Below, piece by piece: positions 6,287 to 10,452 of a stretch of 10,452 nucleotides of DNA (positions are counted from its first letter, which is position 1; each line of letters starts with the position of its first letter). Source of the stretch: Desulfohalobiaceae bacterium (GTDB lineage Bacteria > Desulfobacterota > Desulfovibrionia > Desulfovibrionales > Desulfothermaceae); NCBI GenBank assembly GCA_021737115.1, contig JAIPER010000091.1, positions 1 through 10,452 of the forward strand, in the 5' to 3' direction. The notes beneath the pieces are model-generated. The model saw nothing but the letters and a program-made list of their open reading frames with translations. It searched no databases and was not told where the DNA came from. The position numbers and the translations under genes were made by a program.

Positions 6287-7119
6287 TTTAGCCTGATCCC
6301 GTCCAGGTAGCTCAGGCTCCGCCCCACCCGAGCCAGGCTGGCCGCCCCTTCCCCGGCCATGAGCAGCCGCTCCAGTCCGAAACCGATGCCCACCCAGGGT
6401 TCGCTGACCTTCCAGGCCTTATCCAGAGGATGGGGGCCGACCGCCCCTGACCCCAGTTCGAGGCCTTCCCCGGTCACGATATCCAGGGTCTCTCCATAGA
6501 CATCAGACTCTTCCGTCTCCAGGGCGTATTCTTCGATCCCTGCTCCCTTGACCACCAAATCGGCCAGTTCACGGATCCTTGTCTTGCACAGTTCCTGCTC
6601 AAGGCCCATCTCCACCAGGTTGAGCATGGTGAATTCCGGGCTGTGCCTGCCTCCCTGGCTTTCCTTCCGGAAACAGGGACCGATCTCGAAGATCCGGACC
6701 GGCTTTTTCCAGAGGCGGAGCAGGTCGATCAATACATAGTACAGATGCGGGGCCAGCATGGGCCGCAGGCATTTCTTCTGGTCCAGCCAGAAAATCTGTT
6801 CGTTCAAGGGATGCCCCTCTTCGATGCCCATCCTGGCCAGCAGACCCTTGGACATGATGATCGGGGTGCTGACCTGCGAGAATCCTTCCTCCACCAGGAT
6901 CCGGGCCAGAGACTCTTCCATCCGAATAAGGCCGCCCCGCCGCTTTTTTTCCTGGAAGTCCTGCAGGCGACGGCGTTGCTGTTTGCTCAACTCCTGTTCC
7001 AGCTTTTGAAAGGCCCTGTTTTTCTCCAGAGAGTCGGAAAAACGCCTGGCGAGTTCCTCCCCGCCTGCTCCCAGTTCCAGAAGCCGATTGTATTGAATAT
7101 CTGACCAGGTTACTGCCAT
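6280..7119 (-). CDS. pylSc: Pyrrolysyl-tRNA synthetase, catalytic C-terminal protein PylSc
   Basis: A class II aminoacyl-tRNA synthetase core that charges tRNA-Pyl with pyrrolysine. In bacteria the archaeal PylS is split into PylSn (tRNA binding) and PylSc; the 279 residues here fit PylSc. The start (WSDIQYNRLLEL) and the segments KKCLRPMLAPHLYYVL (115-130), motif 2 FEIGPCFRKES with R151, EFTMLN with N167, VYGETLD with Y208 and motif 3 PWVGIGFGLERLL with W242 correspond to known PylS pocket residues (N346, Y384 and W417 in M. mazei numbering). The residue at the C348 position is V169. ATG 7119 has AAGGA 5-6 bases upstream. A promoter candidate lies just before it. PylSn is not in the window and must be encoded elsewhere for full function. 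Stop is TAA, inside a large hairpin. Confidence 0.95.
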   Translation of the reverse strand: MAVTWSDIQYNRLLELGAGGEELARRFSDSLEKNRAFQKLEQELSKQQRRRLQDFQEKKRRGGLIRMEESLARILVEEGFSQVSTPIIMSKGLLARMGIEEGHPLNEQIFWLDQKKCLRPMLAPHLYYVLIDLLRLWKKPVRIFEIGPCFRKESQGGRHSPEFTMLNLVEMGLEQELCKTRIRELADLVVKGAGIEEYALETEESDVYGETLDIVTGEGLELGSGAVGPHPLDKAWKVSEPWVGIGFGLERLLMAGEGAASLARVGRSLSYLDGIRLNL

Positions 7120-7140
7120 TTGAATTCCTTTTTTCGGTGT

Positions 7141-7168
7141 CGTATAAGCAGACTTTATCCGGTAACAA
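7141..7168 (-). promoter_or_regulatory. Candidate promoter of pylSc
   Basis: On the minus strand TTGTTA (7163-7168) and TATACG (7141-7146) are 16 bases apart, each matching 4 of 6 consensus bases. Transcription would begin about 15 bases before the pylSc start codon, leaving room only for the ribosome site. By eye only. Confidence 0.4.
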
Positions 7169-7256
7169 AATGTTTTTGAATTGACACGTACTGCGCCAAG
7201 GACGTAAACCTAACGTGTGATTGCATGTAATCTCACCCATCTACTTCGTCCCTGCA

Positions 7257-7304
7257 AAATTTTGAAATCCTCATGTATCGGAATACACTGTGGTTTCAAA
7301 ATTT
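7257..7304. promoter_or_regulatory. Nested inverted repeat in the pylSc-ald divergent gap
   Basis: Perfect 11-base arms (AAATTTTGAAA at 7257-7267 and TTTCAAAATTT at 7294-7304) enclose a second small stem, TGTAT-CGGA-ATACA. It stands 138 bases from pylSc and 154 from ald. It could be an operator for either gene or a structured ald leader. The rest of the 339-base gap (7120-7458) is AT-rich and holds the pylSc promoter candidate and a TTGACA box at 7181-7186 without a convincing -10. I see no gene in it. Confidence 0.45.
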
Positions 7305-7445
7305 ATTGTTCCTTGTATCCGGGCAGGTTAACGTTCAATCACTATTTTCGTTCAGAGACTAACGCAAACGCTAAACCAAATCAAACCACCGCAGAATCGA
7401 AAATTTTCCAGGAAGCGCAGGTGACCAAAGTTACAATCGAAGACC

Positions 7446-7453
7446 AAAGGAGG
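7446..7453 (+). promoter_or_regulatory. Strong ribosome binding site of ald
   Basis: AAAGGAGG, 5 bases before ATG 7459: the best ribosome site on the plus strand of this window. It fixes the ald start, which also agrees with family residue numbering. Confidence 0.7.
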
Positions 7454-7458
7454 AAAGC

Positions 7459-8574
7459 ATGATCATTGGCATCCTAAAGGAAATCAAATCAGAAGAGAAC
7501 CGGGTGGCCATGACCCCGGCCGGCGTTGAAGTCATGTGCAACAAAGGCCACACCGTGCTGGTGGAGACTAAGGCCGGTCAGGGAAGCGGCTTTGCAGACA
7601 GCGACTATGAAAAATCCGGAGCCGAAATCCTGCAGCCCCCGGAAAAAATCTATGAGCGCAGCGATATGGTCATGCACGTCAAAGAGCCCCTGCCCCCTGA
7701 ATACGACCTGATCCGGGAAGATCAGATCGTGTTCACCTATCTCCACCTGGCGGCCAATGAAGAGTTGACCCGGGCCCTGATCAAGAGCAAGGCGGTCAAT
7801 ATCGCCTACGAGACCATCCAGAAAGCGGACGGTTCCCTGCCCCTTCTGACTCCCATGAGCGAAGTCGCCGGGAGGATGGCCGTCCAGCAGGGGGCCAAGT
7901 ATCTGGAAATGGTCCATGGCGGCCACGGGGTACTCCTGGGCGGAGTTCCCGGAGTGGAGCCGGCCACCGTGGTCATCATCGGCGGCGGGGTCGTGGGAAC
8001 CAACGCGGCCAAGATGGCCTGCGGCCTTGGAGCCAAGGTCCATCTCCTGGACATGAATCTGGACCGCCTCCGCTATCTGTCGGATGTCATGCCCGCCAAC
8101 TGCTTTCTGCACATGTCCAGCCCGGCCGAGATCCGCAAACTGGCCCGACAGGCCAATGTGATCATCGGAGCGGTGCTCATCCCGGGGACCAAGGCCCCCA
8201 GGCTGATCACCAGGGAGATGCTCCCGGAGATGATGAACGGTTCGGTCCTGGTTGACGTGGCCGTGGATCAGGGCGGCTGCTTCGAGACCTCGAAACCCAC
8301 CACCCACTCCGATCCCATTTACACCATAGACGGCGTGGTCCATTACTGCGTGGCCAACATGCCGGGGGCCGTGGCCAAGACCTCCACCCTGGCCCTGACC
8401 AACGCCACCCTGCCCTACGCCCTCCAACTGGCGGACAAGGGCTGGAAAAAGGCAATGCAGGACAACAGGGACATGAGGTCCGGAGCCAACGTGATTGCCG
8501 GTCAGGTCACCTATCAGGGTGTATCCGAGGCCTTCAACCTCCCGTACACCCCTATTGAAACCCTTTTGCAATGA
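7459..8574 (+). CDS. ald: Alanine dehydrogenase
   Basis: Catalyses NAD-linked interconversion of L-alanine with pyruvate and ammonium in the cytoplasm. All 371 residues align with the family from the first (MIIGILKEIKSEENRV). The known catalytic and binding residues fall at the standard numbers: R15, K75 (MHVKEPLPP), H96 (TYLHLAAN) and D270 (DVAVDQGG). The NAD-binding fold shows GGGVVG (175-180) with D198 at the end of the second strand. This distinguishes it from PylD, the Pyl-making dehydrogenase one might expect here, which is shorter and not of this sequence type. It is divergent from pylSc and upstream of the tRNA-Pyl gene, with its own terminator between. A link to methylamine use (assimilating released ammonium) is possible but inferred only from position. 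Stop is TGA. Confidence 0.95.
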   Translation: MIIGILKEIKSEENRVAMTPAGVEVMCNKGHTVLVETKAGQGSGFADSDYEKSGAEILQPPEKIYERSDMVMHVKEPLPPEYDLIREDQIVFTYLHLAANEELTRALIKSKAVNIAYETIQKADGSLPLLTPMSEVAGRMAVQQGAKYLEMVHGGHGVLLGGVPGVEPATVVIIGGGVVGTNAAKMACGLGAKVHLLDMNLDRLRYLSDVMPANCFLHMSSPAEIRKLARQANVIIGAVLIPGTKAPRLITREMLPEMMNGSVLVDVAVDQGGCFETSKPTTHSDPIYTIDGVVHYCVANMPGAVAKTSTLALTNATLPYALQLADKGWKKAMQDNRDMRSGANVIAGQVTYQGVSEAFNLPYTPIETLLQ

Positions 8575-8614
8575 AAGCGGGAAAAAACCACTGTCTGAAC
8601 CGGCTTCCCCGGGG

Positions 8615-8644
8615 TTGCTGAAATGACTGACTTTGTGCTAAGAA
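8615..8644 (+). promoter_or_regulatory. Weak promoter candidate for tRNA-Pyl
   Basis: TTGCTG (8615-8620) and TAAGAA (8639-8644), 18 bases apart, with a TGC before the -10 that could act as an extended -10. The tRNA gene lies after the ald terminator and so needs a promoter or read-through. A transcript from here would include the terminator hairpin, which weakens the case. Confidence 0.2.
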
Positions 8645-8658
8645 ATAACTTGCTGCGG

Positions 8659-8688
8659 GGGAAAGAGGCCGCTTCTTTCCCTCTTTTA
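8659..8688 (+). terminator. Rho-independent terminator of ald
   Basis: GGGAAAGA (8659-8666) pairs with TCTTTCCC (8674-8681) around a 7-base loop and is followed by TCTTTTA. It lies about 85 bases after the ald stop and ends 8 bases before tRNA-Pyl. It could instead be a leader hairpin of the tRNA precursor. Confidence 0.6.
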
Positions 8689-8695
8689 GAAAAAC

Positions 8696-8770
8696 GGGGG
8701 GTGGATCGATTATGTGATCGCGTGGACTCTAAATCCGCGTAGCCGGGTGCAACACCCGGACTCCCCGCCA
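8696..8770 (+). tRNA. pylT: Amber-suppressor tRNA-Pyl (anticodon CUA)
   Basis: Folds by hand into a full tRNA with the tRNA-Pyl hallmarks. Acceptor 8696-8702 pairs with 8760-8766 (7 bp, one G-U), discriminator G8767 and an encoded CCA at 8768-8770. There is a single base (G8703) between acceptor and D stems. The D stem is GATC/GATC (8704-8707, 8716-8719). The anticodon stem has 6 bp (8721-8726 with 8734-8739) and the loop CTCTAAA holds CTA at 8729-8731. The variable loop is 3 bases (TAG). The T stem is CCGGG/CCCGG with loop TGCAACA, lacking the usual T-T-C. Acceptor and D stem are nearly those of Desulfitobacterium tRNA-Pyl, but the D loop (8 bases) is longer than the 5 known there. It would be charged by PylSc with PylSn and read UAG as pyrrolysine. 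Ordinary tRNA finders often miss this type. Confidence 0.96.
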
Positions 8771-8777
8771 AATTCAG

Positions 8778-8808
8778 ATGTCAGATTTGCACCTGGCAAA
8801 TCTGACAT
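8778..8808 (+). repeat. Palindromic repeat copy C, between tRNA-Pyl and the corrinoid gene
   Basis: A perfect 13-bp stem (8778-8790 with 8796-8808) with loop ACCTG, followed by ATAACTAT as in copy A at 4857. Relative to copy A, one stem pair changes from C-G to A-T with both sides altered, so pairing is kept. No long T-run follows, so it is probably not a full terminator. It could mark the 3' end of the tRNA precursor. Confidence 0.7.
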
Positions 8809-8849
8809 ATAACTATTTGCTTTACCCGAAGAATGGATCAGGAGATGCA

Positions 8850-8855
8850 AAGGAG
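8850..8855 (+). promoter_or_regulatory. Ribosome binding site deciding the corrinoid gene start
   Basis: AAGGAG, 7 bases before ATG 8863. It lies inside the frame opened by the upstream ATG 8833, which has no such site, so ATG 8863 is chosen. Confidence 0.65.
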
Positions 8856-8862
8856 AGGATCG

Positions 8863-9513
8863 ATGATAGATGAACAAACCCTACAGGAAGCCAGGAATCT
8901 CATTGTGGAGCAAAAGAAAGACCAGGCCCTGGAGTTGGCCGAAAAGGTCATTAAACAGGGCGGTGATCCCCTGGAACTGATGACCCGGGGGTTTATTCCG
9001 GGCATCAACGATGTCGGGGATCAATTCGGCCGGGGCACGCTTTTTTTGCCGGAACTGGTTCAGGCCGCCGGCGCAATGCAGGCAGTAACCGAGGTCGTCA
9101 ATCAGGCCCTGGCCGGATCGGCCGAGGCACAGGAAGAATCGGCTCCGGTGATCATCGCCACGGTCAAAGGCGATGTTCACGACATTGGAAAATGCATCGT
9201 GGTCTCCCTGCTTCAGGCCAATGGATTCAAGGTCCACGACCTGGGCCGGGACGTGGACACCGACACCATCGTGGAAAAAGCCCTGGAGCTGAATGCGAAA
9301 ATCATCGGCACGAGCGCTCTCCTGACCACGACCATGTCCAGGCAGAAAGATCTGGAAGACGCCTTAAAGAGTGCCGGGGTCAAGGACAGGATCCGGACCA
9401 TCGTCGGAGGCGCCCCGGTAACCGCCCGCTGGGCCTCCCGGATCGGGGCCGACGCCTTTGCCGAGGACGCCTCGGACGGCGTGGTCAAGATGAAGGAGCT
9501 TCTCGGTTCTTAG
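8863..9513 (+). CDS. mttC: Methylamine-type corrinoid (cobalamin-binding) methyl carrier protein, MttC/MtbC family
   Basis: A 216-residue corrinoid protein that carries a methyl group on cobalt between a substrate-specific methyltransferase (such as Pyl-containing MttB) and a second methyltransferase. Residues 1-90 form the helical cap domain (MIDEQTLQEARNL...). A Rossmann-type B12 domain follows, with the base-off motif DVHDIG: H106 is the expected lower cobalt ligand, and GTSALLTTTM and VGGAPV are the later B12 contacts. The exact substrate (tri-, di- or monomethylamine, or another methyl donor) cannot be told from this protein alone. Position just after tRNA-Pyl supports a Pyl-dependent methylamine system. 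The partner methyltransferase is not in the window; an intron-like element begins 40 bases downstream. It ends in TAG, with TGA two codons later. Confidence 0.9.
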   Translation: MIDEQTLQEARNLIVEQKKDQALELAEKVIKQGGDPLELMTRGFIPGINDVGDQFGRGTLFLPELVQAAGAMQAVTEVVNQALAGSAEAQEESAPVIIATVKGDVHDIGKCIVVSLLQANGFKVHDLGRDVDTDTIVEKALELNAKIIGTSALLTTTMSRQKDLEDALKSAGVKDRIRTIVGGAPVTARWASRIGADAFAEDASDGVVKMKELLGS

Positions 9514-9553
9514 GAACTGTGACAGAATAACCATAGCATAAAAGATTTTGTCC

Positions 9554-9613
9554 ACGAATGCTCGCCGAGTAGAGAGCAGGTGCGCGCATGTTTAGGATAG
9601 ATTCCGATGTTTC
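9554..9613. repeat. 60-bp direct repeat, copy 1
   Basis: Matches 10393-10452 at 58 of 60 bases, differing only at 9597-9598. The two are 839 bases apart. The sequences diverge sharply on the left side of each copy. Confidence 0.9.
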
Positions 9614-9679
9614 CACTGTTTCCAGTTTCGTGTCTCAAGGTAGATCTTGGCCATGCACCACGTTCCCTGCTCCCTCTCT
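9568..9679 (-). ncRNA. Domain VI-like stem with bulged adenosine
   Basis: On the minus strand AGAGGGAGCAGG (within 9666-9679) pairs with CCTGCTCTCT-A-CT (9580 to 9568), leaving one unpaired A (opposite T9570), as for a branch-point. The loop of about 85 bases is much longer than usual. The 3' strand lies in the 60-bp direct repeat while the 5' strand does not, which ties the repeat to the intron's 3' end. Confidence 0.4.
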
Positions 9680-9681
9680 AA

Positions 9682-9715
9682 AATTCCGTACGTCGGGTTT
9701 TCCCCAGTACGGCTT
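9682..9715 (-). ncRNA. Domain V-like catalytic hairpin of a group II intron
   Basis: Minus strand: CCGTAC pairs with GTACGG, then a two-base AC bulge on the 3' side, then TGGG pairs with CCCG around a GAAAA loop, with AGC at the 5' base. This matches domain V (catalytic AGC, 2-base bulge, purine cap) except that the loop has five bases instead of a GNRA four and the base of the stem has an extra AA. Those departures may mean a decayed or divergent intron. Confidence 0.5.
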
Positions 9716-10392
9716 CAAACTGGAATTCAATGACGACCTTCGATTGACAAAATACCTGGCTTAAGTGCGAGACCCACATGCACCATTATCTTATCAACTT
9801 ATACGTCATTACAGCTGTACACCATTATCCTTGTGTCCCTTTCGGGCATGTAAATCAGGACAAGATATGAACAGCAATCCAGTCCAGAGGTCCTTGGCTC
9901 CCCAGAGGGTTCTGTTGTCCCTCCAGATCATTGCTTACTATGACCTCATCCGAGACTCTCAATCCCTTCTGATAGCTTATTTTCTTCGTCTATCAGGTCT
10001 TTGCCCTACGGTCTCGTATGGGCTGGAACCGAGAGGTTCCCCAATTTGCTCCGCGTATCTCTCACTCCGTGCCGTCTTCCGTACCCCGACGGTCCAACCA
10101 GGTGCACATGATTGTTGCTTCCCTGATCGTTGTAGCCTTCACCCAATTCGCAAAGGTTCGGCAACCGCTCTCCACGCAGGCCGGTTCTCACGTGGTCGTG
10201 TAACGAGGCTGCAAAGTTCACTTTATGTTACGGCCCGGAATGTTGCTAGCCCTTCACCGGCAAGGACGTTTACTGCCGAGCTTTCGCCCAATGAGTCGCC
10301 TCAATTGGACGTCGTCTATAACTATGCGGGTAAACAATCAATTCCCGCAACCGGACTTTCACCGGTAAGATACGCGGCCCTATGGGCTGCGA

Positions 10393-10452
10393 ACGAATGC
10401 TCGCCGAGTAGAGAGCAGGTGCGCGCATGTTTAGGCAAGATTCCGATGTTTC
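10393..10452. repeat. 60-bp direct repeat, copy 2 (cut by the window end)
   Basis: Second copy of the 9554-9613 segment. The match is still running at the last base, so the true repeat is longer than 60 bp. Confidence 0.9.

Larger units (their letters stand above)
9554..10452 (-). mobile_element. Group II intron-like RNA element without an encoded protein, probably in tandem copies
   Basis: This 899-base stretch has no credible gene on either strand. On the minus strand it is rich in nested stems and carries a domain V-like hairpin (9682-9715) followed by a domain VI-like stem with a bulged A (9568-9679), the order seen at the 3' end of group II introns. The likely 5' end is near 10392, reading GTTCGCAGCCC, a weak match to the usual GUGYG start. 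Between are stems and a GGTGAAAGTCCGGT segment as expected for domain I. No reverse transcriptase is encoded, so mobility would need a protein in trans. A 60-bp segment at its 3' end recurs where the next copy should end, 839 bases away, suggesting head-to-tail copies that continue beyond the window. It lies antisense to the corrinoid gene. It could also be another structured repeat. Confidence 0.55.

Noticed and set aside
7181..7210. TTGACA box as an ald promoter
   Set aside because: The -35 is perfect but no hexamer at 16-18 bases matches the -10 well (best is TAAACC, 3 of 6), and it is about 250 bases from ald. A sigma-54 reading was also tried and the spacing does not fit.
7217..7462. An 81-codon plus-strand frame overlapping the ald start by ATGA
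   Set aside because: It begins at GTG without a ribosome site, fills the AT-rich divergent promoter region, and its product resembles no known protein. The overlap with ald follows from the ald ribosome site and start sequence alone.
7489..8571. Minus-strand frame of 360 codons opposite ald
   Set aside because: His/Gly-rich shadow; all catalytic residues of alanine dehydrogenase are on the plus strand.
10006..10221. Small frames on both strands inside the 9.6-10.4 kb region
   Set aside because: No ribosome sites and no protein-like pattern; the region is better explained as structured RNA.

Overview
The window looks like a chromosomal segment of a GC-rich, pyrrolysine (Pyl)-encoding bacterium. 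Protein style, methylamine-type genes and the split pylSc form of the synthetase suggest a sulfate-reducer-like member of the Desulfobacterota (former Deltaproteobacteria). This is inference: no rRNA or other lineage marker is present. Pyl decoding is known in this group, for example in the delta1 symbiont of the worm Olavius algarvensis.

Layout. 1-492 is the 3' end of a hybrid sensor kinase (ATPase tail plus receiver domain). 544-741 (minus) is a small charged protein of unknown function. 1021-4836 (plus) holds two ABC exporter half-transporters. Their nucleotide-binding domains are complementary-degenerate: one has Asp for the catalytic Glu, the other has a degenerate signature. This is the mark of a BmrCD/TM287-288-type heterodimer. 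They end at a strong terminator that is also a member of a local palindromic repeat family. 5047-7119 (minus) holds pylSc then pylB, with large hairpins around and between them. 7459-8574 (plus) is alanine dehydrogenase, followed by a terminator. 8696-8770 (plus) is tRNA-Pyl with a CUA anticodon. 8863-9513 (plus) is a methylamine-type corrinoid protein. From 9554 to the window end is an ORF-less, group II intron-like RNA element on the minus strand; a 60-bp segment recurs at a period of 839 bp, suggesting tandem copies.

How the genes fit together. PylB converts lysine to 3-methylornithine, the first step of Pyl synthesis. PylSc is the catalytic part of the bacterial synthetase that charges tRNA-Pyl, which then reads UAG. 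The corrinoid protein is the methyl carrier used with Pyl-containing methylamine methyltransferases (MttB/MtbB/MtmB). PylC, PylD, PylSn and the methyltransferase are not in the window. The arrangement differs from the compact pylT-Sc-B-C-D-Sn operon of Desulfitobacterium: the synthetase and PylB genes face away from the tRNA gene and are separated from it by ald.

The most interesting points concern UAG. Three of the eight genes with a visible stop end in TAG: the first ABC gene, pylB and the corrinoid gene. The two methylamine/Pyl genes have a second stop (TGA) 10 and 2 codons further on. The first ABC gene's TAG is followed by an open frame of 24 codons running straight into the second ABC gene, so suppression by tRNA-Pyl would yield a 1271-residue fused transporter.
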